64,000 nt of DNA from Terriglobales bacterium (GTDB lineage: Bacteria; Acidobacteriota; Terriglobia; Terriglobales; Acidobacteriaceae). The translations under genes were made by a program, and so were the position numbers. This document shows positions 55,664 through 64,000 of this stretch, piece after piece (position 1 is the stretch's first letter; the number at the start of each line of letters is the position of its first letter). The stretch lies in assembly GCA_035567895.1 (NCBI GenBank), contig DATMPC010000082.1, positions 1 through 64,000 of the forward strand. Direction: 5' to 3'. The notes under the pieces are model-generated. The model did no database searches. It worked only from the letters and a program-made list of their open reading frames with translations, and was not told the origin of the DNA.

Positions 55664-57673
55664 TCATTGCCCAACAGTCTCCCGGTCTCTCTTGTAAGGC
55701 TGATTCAAATATCTTCGGGCCTCGTCGAGAGCGCCTTGCGTGTTGTCGTTCGTCTGAAGTGCCTGGCGATATTCATTGGTTGCGCGCTCACGCTGATCGG
55801 TAATGTCGAAGATCTTGCCGAGTTGAATGTGGCTCCAGACCTCCGTCCACTTCGGTTCGCCATCTCCGCTCAGCGCTTCACGATACGCATTGGCGGCCGA
55901 CTGATAGTTTTTCTGTAAAAAGAAAACCTCAGCGACACGATAGTGCCCAAGTGAACTATTGTGGTTGGCGTCGAGTGCCTTCTGATATTCCTTCAGCGCC
56001 TCCGCCAAATCTCCCTGCTGCGCAAGTTGCTGTCCGCGCAGAATCGCGACACGCACACGCAGATCTGGTGAGTTCTTCAAGACCCAGTTATTGGGATCGA
56101 GCACAATGCGCCGCGGTTTGCCGAAGGTTTCCACCGAGTACGTGGACTCAGTTCCGACTACGTCGATGCGTTTCATCTCGCTTTTGCCATCGGTATCGAC
56201 GCGAATCTCGAGCGGCATGCGGAACAGATCAAGGTCCTGATTGATTTGTCCGACAATGCGGAAGCCTTTGTTATTACCCATGCGGTAGGTTGTGTATTTG
56301 TTCTTGAACTCAGGAGCCCCAGTTCCATCGAGCCACTGCGTGAAGAATGCTCCCAGCTTTTGCCCGGCATTTTGCTCCGCCAGTGCGCGGAATTGCTCTG
56401 TAGTGACTGTTTTTCCGGCGTACTGTTGGGCAAGCGACTTCATCGTGCGGTCATAGCCGGCATCGCGCAACTGCCAGCGGAGCATGTGGAAGATCATGCC
56501 GCCTTTGTCCGTAACCAGGGACTGAAATTCCGGCGAGAACGGATCGAGTTTCGCCACTCCCGAAAGGGGAATGTTGTCGTAGGCGAGCGCGCCGACTGCC
56601 ATGTCTTTGCAGGCTTCCTCGAAACCGGCTTGGCCGGCCGCGTCCTGCACATAGCGAACTTCGCTGTCTCGAGCTGCGCCTTCGGTGATCCAGAAATCAT
56701 CCTTAGCTGCTGGGCTCACCGATGCGCCCCACCATTGATGGGCAAGCGTATTCGCCAGGAGGCGGTAGTTAACTTTTTCGCTGATCGCTCTGGTAGTGAT
56801 GGCTGCAACTTGCGGAGCCCAGGCTGACGGAATTGTGTCTTCCGGGAGTTCGACGATGCTTAGGTTCGCGGTGGAGATCGGACCGTAGATGCTGGAGAAG
56901 AACGCCAGTTCTTTGGCGGCGGTCTCCGCGTAGGTTCGTGCCAGCTCTTTGTGATTCGGCTTGAAATAAACCTTCAGGTTGCTGTCGTTGGTCTCGACGA
57001 ACGTTCCCGCGATGATCGTGCCGGGGAAGCTCGGCGTGTCCCAATTAAACCCGACTGTCTTGTTGCCCGAGGAGGCTGGACGTGGCTGCAACGGCTTCGA
57101 TGCGCTGCCAATCACAGAGAAGAAAGCTGGAACTGTAACGTTGATCGTCGCGGTAAAGCGGTTCGTGTTGTAGCCGACCATCGGGAACCAGCGCGCGGGA
57201 TAAAGCAGGTATGTCGTGTCTGGTCCGATCGATGCCAGCTTCAGCCCTTCCACTGGACTGTCGTCCGCCTTGTCCAGCACGCCTTCGTAATCGAAGGTCA
57301 GCGTCTGAGACCGGCCCTTGCTCATTCCCTCCGGCAGGGAAACCCGCACCGTGAAGTCCTGGGTAACGCGCTCCGTCGGCATCACTTTGCCGGCTTCGTT
57401 GGTAACGCGAGTCACGCGCAGGGCGTTGTTAAGCTCGAAGACCGCAGTACTGATGTCGTCCAGCGCGGTGAACTTCACCTTGGCTTTGGCGGTGATGTGG
57501 TGGGTTTTCGGCGCCAGATCGGCATCGATCACGTAATCATTCACCTGGATGCGTGGCCGCTCGGCAGCGCTCGCAGGTGCACTAACAGCCAGAACGCAGG
57601 CTGCCAAAACCAGCAGCCGAGTAAAGCAATTGGCAGCGCCCGCCGCAGCGAGCGTCCGTCGAAACAAACTCAT
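55664..57673 (-). CDS. M1 aminopeptidase-like protein with TPR tail and degenerate zinc site
   Basis: This 669-residue exported protein has a signal peptide (FTRLLVLAACVLAVSAPASA). An M1-like N-terminal beta domain covers about 35-220. A catalytic-domain homologue follows at about 230-500, with LANTLAHQWWGAS and FWITEGAARDSE. TPR-like repeats occupy about 545-660. The canonical HExxH reads NTLAH here: the first His and the catalytic Glu are replaced by Asn308 and Thr309, while the second His (312) and the downstream Glu remain. It is thus probably not an active peptidase. The start at 57673 has GGAG seven bases upstream; an earlier ATG adds 12 residues. Confidence 0.84.
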   Translation of the reverse strand: MSLFRRTLAAAGAANCFTRLLVLAACVLAVSAPASAAERPRIQVNDYVIDADLAPKTHHITAKAKVKFTALDDISTAVFELNNALRVTRVTNEAGKVMPTERVTQDFTVRVSLPEGMSKGRSQTLTFDYEGVLDKADDSPVEGLKLASIGPDTTYLLYPARWFPMVGYNTNRFTATINVTVPAFFSVIGSASKPLQPRPASSGNKTVGFNWDTPSFPGTIIAGTFVETNDSNLKVYFKPNHKELARTYAETAAKELAFFSSIYGPISTANLSIVELPEDTIPSAWAPQVAAITTRAISEKVNYRLLANTLAHQWWGASVSPAAKDDFWITEGAARDSEVRYVQDAAGQAGFEEACKDMAVGALAYDNIPLSGVAKLDPFSPEFQSLVTDKGGMIFHMLRWQLRDAGYDRTMKSLAQQYAGKTVTTEQFRALAEQNAGQKLGAFFTQWLDGTGAPEFKNKYTTYRMGNNKGFRIVGQINQDLDLFRMPLEIRVDTDGKSEMKRIDVVGTESTYSVETFGKPRRIVLDPNNWVLKNSPDLRVRVAILRGQQLAQQGDLAEALKEYQKALDANHNSSLGHYRVAEVFFLQKNYQSAANAYREALSGDGEPKWTEVWSHIQLGKIFDITDQRERATNEYRQALQTNDNTQGALDEARRYLNQPYKRDRETVGQ

Positions 57674-57854
57674 TGAAGCTCCAGAGTAGCTACTCTTCGT
57701 ACGATGCAAATGGGAATCCGGATAGATGTAGATGCCAGCCTTTCACAAATACGAGGCAAGGGGCCCGCACGAAGGATTACCTTTATTCTATTAAACGAAC
57801 GAGGCGTATAAATAGTTTAAGCCAAGCGCCAGCTTGCCCCTGCCAATCTTGACC

Positions 57855-59027
57855 TCAAATTGCCTTCTCCTTAACAGGTTGCGCGGGCGAAATCGCCTCA
57901 GCAATCGCTTCCGCCGCCCGGGAGATTGCCGTCTGATCTCCGAAATCCCCAACCTTTCTGAGTGCACTCCGCACGCTTCCCAGGTTGCGAACCATCTCAG
58001 CCCGGGGCTCGCCCTCCGGAAGCAATCGCCGGATCTGCCGAACAACATTCTCAGGGGTGAAATTCGACTGAATTAATTCTGGGACGATCTCGCGTCCGGC
58101 GATCAGGTTCACCATGCCATAGTTCTTCACCTTCACCAGACGCCGCCCAATCGCGTAGGTGAGGTTAGAAACGCGGTAAACGACCAGAAACGGCGTGCCA
58201 ATCAGCGCCGCCTCCACCGTCGCCGTGCCGCTGGCGACCACGGCAGCTTGAGAGTGCAGAAGCGCAGCGCGGGCATCATCCACTAGATGAACACGCGCCG
58301 AACCTATCTGTTGCGCCATCCACTCACGTGGCAGGGTGCTGGCGACAGGAATGACGTATTCGTATTCCGATCCCAGGGTACGGGCTGCTTCCAACATGAC
58401 CGGCAGATTGAGCAGAATTTCTTTCTTTCTGCTCCCTGGGAGAAGCGCGATCCACGGCTTTCCAGGATTGAGATTGAATTGCCGGGCACACTCCTCGCGG
58501 GAGACTTGCGGTATTGGTAAGTCTGCCAGTGGATGCCCCACATACTCCGCCTGCACCTGCCGCTTGCGGTAATAGGTTTCCTCAAACGGAAAGATCACCA
58601 GCATGCGGTCGACAAACTTTTTCACGCGCCAAATGCGGCGCTGTTTCCACGCCCATAGCTGTGGTGAGACGAAATACACCACGGGAACGCCCATCCCGTG
58701 CAGCCTTTCTGCGAGTCGCAGGTTGAAATCGGGGAAGTCGATCAGGACAGCAACGTCCGGTTTGCGAGAGCGTGCCACAGAAACCGTGCGGAAGAACTCG
58801 CGATAGATTGTCGCAATATGTTTAATAACTTCGGTGATGCCGACAGCGGCCACCTTCGCCGAATCAACGACGGTCTGGCATCCGGCCGCCCGCATCCTCT
58901 CGCCACCCACACCAAAAAACTGCGTGTCTGCTCCGAGTAGCTTCCGTAATTCGGGGATCAACATCGCGCCGTAGTTCTCGCCCGAAGCCTCACCGGCGGA
59001 AATAAGGACACGCCGAGCGCTGCTCAC
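57855..59027 (-). CDS. lpxB: Lipid-A-disaccharide synthase LpxB
   Basis: This 390-residue family GT19 glycosyltransferase joins UDP-diacylglucosamine and lipid X to form the lipid A disaccharide at the inner membrane. Family motifs are ISAGEASGENYGAML at about 9-23 and FFGVGGERMRAAGC. Others are VLIDFPDFNLRLA, YFVSPQLWAWKQRR, LLPGSRKKEI and ASGTATVEAAL. The length is normal. It shows that the organism makes a Gram-negative outer membrane. None of the usual lpx neighbours are adjacent. Confidence 0.95.
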   Translation of the reverse strand: MSSARRVLISAGEASGENYGAMLIPELRKLLGADTQFFGVGGERMRAAGCQTVVDSAKVAAVGITEVIKHIATIYREFFRTVSVARSRKPDVAVLIDFPDFNLRLAERLHGMGVPVVYFVSPQLWAWKQRRIWRVKKFVDRMLVIFPFEETYYRKRQVQAEYVGHPLADLPIPQVSREECARQFNLNPGKPWIALLPGSRKKEILLNLPVMLEAARTLGSEYEYVIPVASTLPREWMAQQIGSARVHLVDDARAALLHSQAAVVASGTATVEAALIGTPFLVVYRVSNLTYAIGRRLVKVKNYGMVNLIAGREIVPELIQSNFTPENVVRQIRRLLPEGEPRAEMVRNLGSVRSALRKVGDFGDQTAISRAAEAIAEAISPAQPVKEKAI

Positions 59028-59131
59028 ATCAGTGTGAGTGCCCGGCGAAACTGCGATGTCACTGGAGGTGGAGATAAGTGCCTTCCTTATAAAATTCTAT
59101 TGCGTCACCTTGGTTTTTGTTTTTAACTTCA

Positions 59132-59176
59132 CCCGATGACCCGATGACCCGATGACCCGATGACCCGATCACCCGG
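59132..59176. repeat. 8-bp tandem repeat
   Basis: Five units of CCCGATGA (the last reads CCCGATCA) lie in the gap between lpxB and the next gene. This is a simple sequence repeat prone to slippage, with no gene across it. Confidence 0.85.
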
Positions 59177-59289
59177 ACTCTGCCTCCCCCTCCCTCCTTT
59201 TTTTCGCAAAATCCGTCGAACAAAAGATTTATCTGGGCTTTCGACAGTTTTTCTCATTTTGAAACGCAAGATCTTCCGGTTTGAGGTGG

Positions 59290-60186
59290 TCAAAACGCAA
59301 CATCTTGCGGTTCACTCCGCTCGCGACCCAGCCTGAACAACTGCACGCGCAACGCGCTCGTAGCGACCTGCAGTCCATACAGTAGCGTGGCAGCGCGCTT
59401 GGGTTCTATGTTTCCGTCGGCCAGTCCGCGGCAGACGCTCGTCACTGCCATTTGCACGGAAAGATCATCTTCCAGGACAGGCAGCGTTAAGCCTTCTTTC
59501 TTTTGCCGTTCGCTGCTGGTTAGGTTGTGGAAATGGCAGTAACGCCGCTTCTTGAGCGCCGGAGCCCGGCAGGGCTCGCCATCCGACTTGATGAAGTGGC
59601 ATCGCGGAGCCGCATCGGCCGCTTCGAGTTGGCAGCGTTGCAGCTTATCGAGATATTCCTGACGCTTCACCGAGTCCAGCGCCGCATCATACAGATCCGG
59701 CTGAGACTCCCGTAGCTGCTCCGCATGCCAAATGATCTGCATGCTCATTTCTTCCTCGCTGATTTCATCAATCGACCGGGTATCCAAGGTCCACGGGTAG
59801 GCGCCGAGAGACTTCGGATAATCGTTGCGTTCAGTCCTCGGCTTGCCAGCCGCAACACGCTCAACGGCAGGCGATCCACTCAGCGAATCCAAGGCATCTT
59901 CCACAATTCCCGCCATTCCCGCTCCGGGAAGCGAATCACCTGCAGGTTGGCTGACGTCTTGGGTCGTCCGCGCCGAAGGACGATGCTCATCCTCGGGAAG
60001 AAACGGCTTAGGCCGGCCGCCTAACTTGTCCAACATCTCGTAATACGTATTGGTCTCAACTCCGTCGGGTCCTGCAAACCAGGTGCGGGTCGGTTCCTTC
60101 AAGTTATCGGCAGCGAATTCGTGCCACTGTGCGATCTTGACGTCGGTGTCGCCGACTCGAATCCATCGGGTTTTCATGTGTCTCAT
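59290..60186 (-). CDS. Protein with a C-x9-C-x10-C-x2-H zinc motif
   Basis: This 298-residue predicted cytoplasmic protein is of unknown function. A zinc-binding-like motif runs from RCHFIKSDGEPCRAP to RRYCHFH at about 195-220 (C-x9-C-x10-C-x2-H). Similar motifs recur in acidobacterial proteins I recall, without a known function. The N-terminal third has a disordered stretch, and the C-terminal part is helical (VCRGLADGNIEPKRAATLLYGLQVATSAL). DNA binding or protein binding are both possible. The tandem repeat near its stop is non-coding. Confidence 0.7.
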   Translation of the reverse strand: MRHMKTRWIRVGDTDVKIAQWHEFAADNLKEPTRTWFAGPDGVETNTYYEMLDKLGGRPKPFLPEDEHRPSARTTQDVSQPAGDSLPGAGMAGIVEDALDSLSGSPAVERVAAGKPRTERNDYPKSLGAYPWTLDTRSIDEISEEEMSMQIIWHAEQLRESQPDLYDAALDSVKRQEYLDKLQRCQLEAADAAPRCHFIKSDGEPCRAPALKKRRYCHFHNLTSSERQKKEGLTLPVLEDDLSVQMAVTSVCRGLADGNIEPKRAATLLYGLQVATSALRVQLFRLGRERSEPQDVAF

Positions 60187-60466
60187 GGTTCTCCTTTTGT
60201 TCGCCTACAAGTTGAACCATTATGGAACCACGATGAAGCCGCAGAGTCAAAGGCAATGTTTGAGGAAAACTTTACGGACAATCAGCAACTTACGGGGGTT
60301 AGAACGACGGTTTTTTCGTCCGTTGCTCTACTCCTCCGTTGTTTCCGAAGGGAACGGATTGGCTTCGCATGTCAGCGCTTCCTGGAAGGCCTTCGGCTGC
60401 TAGGGGAACATGTGTTGCACAGAGTCTTGCTGATTAGGAAAACTAAGTGGGCAGACGTCGATCGGA

Positions 60467-61351
60467 CTACCGCAGCCTGCCGTGCTGTGTGCCTTCCCAC
60501 GGAGGATCGCCCGCTGTCGCCTGACGATTTTCGTCGGTGAATCGAAGGACCAGAGAATCGTCAATAAGAAAATTCCTGTTCCCAGTCTTACCGAACTCCA
60601 ATGGACTGACCACGACCTGAAATGATTGCGCGGAATTTTTCTGGTACTCGAACCGGTAGCCTGATTCGATGTGCCCGGTAGCCAATTCTGAGTCTATGAG
60701 GAATGCGTGATCCTTACTCGGTTCTGAGTCCGCAGAGATTCCTAGTTGTTCAATCTTGTCTGGTATCTCAGAATATCTACCGGCGTAGCGCACGAGGGCC
60801 ATGACAAGAGCGCCCAGAGTAGCGAGAGCAGTCTGCTCGTTTGCTTGCAGTGGAGTAGGCGCGATTTCAGCGATTGTCTCTGGGTCTTCGAGATTGATCT
60901 TTTCACCATTAGGACTCGTGAATTCAGTGACGCGCCACTGACCCTCTTCCCACCTCATCCAAACCTCGGTGTTCCCCCAACTCGCTTCAGGAGCGGCCAT
61001 CGACAGTACTAGCACCGCTTCAGCGCCATTGGAAATTCGGCGCCTGGCGCGAATCTCGAAGTGTTTGATCTCTGCATTGGGATCTTCCGCATCGAAGCCA
61101 ATCAGCGAGCGCCCGTCGCAAGCTTCAGAGACCTTCAGTCCTTTTTCCTCGATCGTCGCACGAGGCCTGGAGAGCAACTCCTCACGCCCAACCTTGCTCA
61201 TCGCATTCAGCGCGGCTCGCAGCTGTTCTGGCAAGTGCTTTTCGACCGAAGCAGAATCTTTAGCCGTAAGAATTTCAGCGATCACCTGTTCCTCAGGCGA
61301 ACCTTGCGCGTGTACACGAAACGCGCCTGCCAGCAATAAAATGCTGAGCAA
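60467..61351 (-). CDS. Exported protein of unknown function
   Basis: This 294-residue protein begins LSILLLAGAFRVHAQG, the end of a signal peptide. The rest is a mixed domain with a short helical part (about 25-70) and a beta part (KHFEIRARRRISNGAEAVLV, TEVWMRWEEGQWRV). A second module follows, resembling pilin-type substrate domains (YAGRYSEIPDKIEQLG to GYRFEYQ). The only start in frame is TTG at 61351. Removing one base upstream would create an ATG-led signal peptide (MRLTLLSILLLAG), so a frameshift or error near the start is possible. Confidence 0.65.
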   Translation of the reverse strand: MLSILLLAGAFRVHAQGSPEEQVIAEILTAKDSASVEKHLPEQLRAALNAMSKVGREELLSRPRATIEEKGLKVSEACDGRSLIGFDAEDPNAEIKHFEIRARRRISNGAEAVLVLSMAAPEASWGNTEVWMRWEEGQWRVTEFTSPNGEKINLEDPETIAEIAPTPLQANEQTALATLGALVMALVRYAGRYSEIPDKIEQLGISADSEPSKDHAFLIDSELATGHIESGYRFEYQKNSAQSFQVVVSPLEFGKTGNRNFLIDDSLVLRFTDENRQATAGDPPWEGTQHGRLR

Positions 61352-61444
61352 AGTTAAGTCGCATCATGGCGTACCCTGCTATGAATTAGACACAGGAATC
61401 CCAAAAGGGTTCCAAAGCGGAACATAGCGAGTAGATGATTCAGT

Positions 61445-62059
61445 TCACCGAGAGGCATACTCTTCGAGTGTTTCCTCAAGCCAAAACATGTACCACATTT
61501 CGAACGTGAGTCGCTTTCCGTCTTTACTCAATACCGGTGAAAGACCGTTGTTCTCGGTTCTGCGGTCCTCCCAGATTTCGCCACGGCATGGCCCGTTGAC
61601 GACAAGCCAGTGCCGCAGAGCACAGCCGAGGTGGCAAATGGGTATAGCTCCGTCCATAATGGAGCCGTTCCAGTAATGGGCCTCCAACCTCCGATCCCAG
61701 GCTTCCCACAGCTCGTCCTCTTCTTCAGATGGAGTGTCTTCAGTCGAGTGTGGCTCCTCGTTCCAAAATGACTCAGGCAGATTCCAGGAGTCCTGATATG
61801 CGAACGGTCGCGATACGTCACCCAGGAGATGACCCTTCTCCCATGAGCCTAAAGCAAATCCGTCGTCGTGCTGCCCGAATGGAAATAGACCATAGTATGG
61901 TCCGGCGCCGCCGTTCCCGATCTGGCAAATAAATTTGCGGTACTCCTGAGGAAGACTGATCCTGTGCCTCTGCTCAAAGGCCTCAATAGATTGGGCCACG
62001 TATTTGGGATCCATGGTCATTTCCGAAGGCAGTACTCTGTCATTGTGGTCTTCTCCCAA
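61445..62059 (-). CDS. SMI1/KNR4 (SUKH)-family protein
   Basis: This 204-residue SUKH-fold protein has the core motif ISLPQEYRKFICQIGNGGAGPYYGLFPFG at about 34-62 and the later AIPICHLGCALRHWLVVNGPCRGEIWED. Bacterial SUKH proteins are often immunity proteins for secreted polymorphic toxins. No toxin gene is adjacent here. It may be an orphan immunity gene or have a housekeeping role. The start is ATG at 62059; an internal ATG at 62020 is possible. Confidence 0.8.
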   Translation of the reverse strand: MGEDHNDRVLPSEMTMDPKYVAQSIEAFEQRHRISLPQEYRKFICQIGNGGAGPYYGLFPFGQHDDGFALGSWEKGHLLGDVSRPFAYQDSWNLPESFWNEEPHSTEDTPSEEEDELWEAWDRRLEAHYWNGSIMDGAIPICHLGCALRHWLVVNGPCRGEIWEDRRTENNGLSPVLSKDGKRLTFEMWYMFWLEETLEEYASR

Positions 62060-62070
62060 CAGAAGTTTGC

Positions 62071-62922
62071 CTAATGGCTCACCTGGCTGACCTTTTTGAA
62101 TCCCGGTGGAACCTCGAATAGCGCAGGATCAACTCGCTCCTCGGACATTTCGACGATCTCGGTCGATGTAGTGAATTCCTGTTCCTGCCTTTCTCCGGTT
62201 TGCAAAATCTGGATTGCTTTGTTGGTTCTCTTGGAGGAGAGCATCAGACCTTGGGGATCTGGTCCTGAGTGCTTAAATTCTGGACGAATCTTCTCCAATG
62301 CTCCAGGCCCACCTCTCCCGATGCCAACGCCGCCGCCTACTCCCACAAGTCCCGTCCTCCCATGCGGTCGTGGGCCGCAGGTCCTGGGATCGGGTATGTC
62401 GAGATACCACGCGTCTTCGACGGTCTCGTTGGGCTCAATTCCCAATTCGGGAGATGCTGTCTGCTTTGTTGTCGTAATGTAGTGCCGCGCCGTGTGACCG
62501 AAAGCAGATTTTGTCTCGCCGGTATCTCGGACGGTGGTCTCAATCGCTAGATTCGGCGGGCCTTCCGTCCGGTTCTTTATCTCCTTCGTCTCCTTTGGCA
62601 ATTCTGCCGGCAGCGGAAGTTCGCTGTACTCGCGGCTTTTGAGATCGAGCCTGTACATCACATGGTCTGAACAGCGCTGGATGATCACGGTTCGTTCCTC
62701 TGGCTCAGTCCCAAACGAGTGAAATCCCGGCAACTCGAAGCGGCTGTTAGGACCTTGCACATAGCCCGTGTTTGTTTGATCGGAGGCATCCACGAAACGA
62801 GGAAGGCCGCTTGTGTGCGACACCGTTCTAATGCGGAGTCCTGTTTGCGCACATGCGTAGCCTGCGAACGAGAGAATGAGCGCAGCCAGAATTTGCACTT
62901 GAAGATTTCTGAAGGTACCCAT
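62071..62922 (-). CDS. Exported protein of unknown function
   Basis: This 283-residue protein has a signal peptide (RNLQVQILAALILSFAGYACA). A beta-rich domain follows, with VIIQRCSDHVMYRLDLKSRE and GHTARHYITTTKQT. It then has a Gly-rich turn (GVGGGVGIGRGGPG) and ends in RVDPALFEVPPGFKKV. That ending resembles DUF4412-type secreted proteins, whose role is unknown. The ATG at 62922 is chosen for its GAGGA site and signal peptide; longer frames are not credible. Confidence 0.7.
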   Translation of the reverse strand: MGTFRNLQVQILAALILSFAGYACAQTGLRIRTVSHTSGLPRFVDASDQTNTGYVQGPNSRFELPGFHSFGTEPEERTVIIQRCSDHVMYRLDLKSREYSELPLPAELPKETKEIKNRTEGPPNLAIETTVRDTGETKSAFGHTARHYITTTKQTASPELGIEPNETVEDAWYLDIPDPRTCGPRPHGRTGLVGVGGGVGIGRGGPGALEKIRPEFKHSGPDPQGLMLSSKRTNKAIQILQTGERQEQEFTTSTEIVEMSEERVDPALFEVPPGFKKVSQVSH

Positions 62923-63069
62923 ACGTTTCCTCATCGTTGGATGCAACGCAGAGATGCAGCATACGCCAACAAGATCACTCGCCGCATCATCCGTTGCCGG
63001 CCGCCTTGGCGATATATGAGCCCTACAGCGCATTACTGGACAGCGCTTTAAACTCATTGCGCCTCGAAC

Positions 63070-63786
63070 ATGCCTATGCAGACAAACCTGCATCTTTTCG
63101 GTCCGGCCCATCTGTCAATCCTCATTAGTGTGCCCGTTTGTGCGGTTGGGTTGGCTTGGATCAATCATCGCAGGCCCACGGCTGCGACGTGGATCCGTTT
63201 CACACTCGCCGCGGTCCTCGTGCTCAATGGGCTGTGGTGGTGCTGGTATCGATTCAGCGTCCTGCATCTGCGGCCACCGCAAGGCCTGCCATTCGAGCTG
63301 TGTGATATTTCGCTTTGGCTGACTGTCTTTGCATTGGCGCGGCTGCGCCAGCGGACCTTTGAACTGGCTTACTACTGGGGATTGGCGGGAGCAGGCATGG
63401 CCATGCTGACACCTGATCTGCTGGCGCCATTAGTGAGCGCATCCTCCATTAACTTCTTCGTGCGGCACGGCGGGACGGTCATGGCGATCTTGTATCTGCT
63501 TTGGAGTAGCCAGCTTCGCCCGCATCTACGCTCCTGGCGGTTCGCGTTTCTCGCGCTGAACCTCTATGGCGCTGCTGTGGCTCTCTTCGATTTCCTTTTC
63601 GGCACTAATTACCTCTATCTGCGTAACAAGCCCGCCTCCGCATCGCTGCTTGATGCGATGGGAGCCTGGCCACTCTACATTTTGAGCGCGGACTTGCTGG
63701 CCTTGGTTCTCTTCATCGTCATGGCTGTTCCGTTTAGGCAGAAAAGTCGCCAAGCCGGGCTTTCCCAAAACGAACGAAGGTTGTAA
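63070..63786 (+). CDS. YwaF/TIGR02206-family integral membrane protein
   Basis: This 238-residue membrane protein has six or seven helices. The family pattern is visible as FGPAHLSIL near the N-terminus, LPFELCDISLWLTVFAL and FFVRHGGTVMAILYLLW. The final helix is followed by a short charged tail (RQKSRQAGLSQNERRL). Function is unknown. It is divergent from the secreted protein gene to its left. Confidence 0.85.
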   Translation: MPMQTNLHLFGPAHLSILISVPVCAVGLAWINHRRPTAATWIRFTLAAVLVLNGLWWCWYRFSVLHLRPPQGLPFELCDISLWLTVFALARLRQRTFELAYYWGLAGAGMAMLTPDLLAPLVSASSINFFVRHGGTVMAILYLLWSSQLRPHLRSWRFAFLALNLYGAAVALFDFLFGTNYLYLRNKPASASLLDAMGAWPLYILSADLLALVLFIVMAVPFRQKSRQAGLSQNERRL

Positions 63787-63837
63787 ACTGCGTAACAAAC
63801 TGGCAATTCTGCCAGTCTGGCCGAGAACAGAGAGACT

Positions 63838-64000
63838 ATGAAGGCCTTGATTCTGTTCGTTACGTTTTTCGGCTCCGTGATCGTCGCAGATCGTTCCATT
63901 CTTCAATCCAATACACAATCTAACGCCGAATCCAGCGCGTCCGCCCCGTCCGAAGCGCCGGCTGGATTCGACGACCAGACCATCGATTCCGCTTTCGTGA
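63838..64000 (+). CDS. Start of an exported protein (3' end outside window)
   Basis: An ATG at 63838 opens a frame of 54 residues that runs off the window. The first 17 residues (KALILFVTFFGSVIVA) look like a signal peptide. They are followed by a Ser/Ala/Gln-rich stretch and GFDDQTIDSAFV. Too little is present to assign a family. A 6-bp hairpin (CTGGCA/TGCCAG at 63800-63815) lies just upstream. Confidence 0.6.
   Translation, partial: MKALILFVTFFGSVIVADRSILQSNTQSNAESSASAPSEAPAGFDDQTIDSAFV

Noticed and set aside
63070-63786. Diacylglycerol kinase or other enzyme role for the membrane protein
   Set aside because: No catalytic motif is present. The pattern fits only the uncharacterised YwaF/TIGR02206 group.

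Overview
The window looks like chromosomal DNA of a Gram-negative Acidobacteriota, most likely a Terriglobia-type (subdivision 1) member. This is inferred from gene style rather than a marker gene. The clues are LpxB, a DUF2934 protein, a giant MBG/YDG-repeat protein with a GCGGGG tail, a family with a C-x9-C-x10-C-x2-H zinc motif, and a Ccm locus with a carboxypeptidase-regulatory-like membrane protein. No rRNA, tRNA or CRISPR array was seen.

Region 1 (1-20.7 kb) is a type VI secretion (T6SS) locus. The first block runs tssF (5' end outside the window), tssG, clpV/tssH, vgrG/tssI, a PAAR protein and a small gene. The PAAR protein carries a C-terminal domain with the Cys-His-Asp signature of protein-glutaminase (protein glutamine deamidase), so it is probably a secreted effector. 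The small gene 13 bp downstream is the natural immunity candidate. A methyltransferase, a glycine-zipper exported protein and a proline-rich tail-anchored protein follow on the other strand. Next come tssL (DotU), tssM (IcmF) and a 1426-residue membrane Ser/Thr kinase with PEGA and Ig-like domains. tssA-E, tssJ, tssK and hcp are not in the window.

Region 2 (20.7-37.4 kb) is a cell-surface region. It holds a 2542-residue kelch/YDG/MBG-repeat exported protein, a beta-barrel outer membrane protein with a strong terminator, a TonB-like protein and two phosphoesterase-family lipoproteins. Between these sits a predicted metallopeptidase/ATP-grasp ligase pair.

Region 3 (37.4-42.8 kb, minus strand) is a cytochrome c maturation cluster (ccmF, ccmH-like, a ccmI-like small protein and a regulatory-like membrane protein). 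A receiver protein and a DUF2934 protein follow.

Region 4 (42.8-49.2 kb, minus strand) is a mutagenic-repair cassette in the order imuA-like, imuB-like, dnaE2. It is peppered with palindromic repeats. One copy lies inside dnaE2 in frame, and another encodes the C-terminus of the ImuA-like protein.

Region 5 (49.4-64 kb) carries receiver, CBS, LytTR and Sel1 proteins, then cydA and a cydB interrupted at a T8 run. After these come a TPR-tailed M1-like protein that has lost HExxH, lpxB, a zinc-motif protein, several secreted proteins of unknown role, a SUKH-family protein and a YwaF/TIGR02206-like membrane protein. The last gene runs off the end.

All calls come from reading the sequence; no database search was run.
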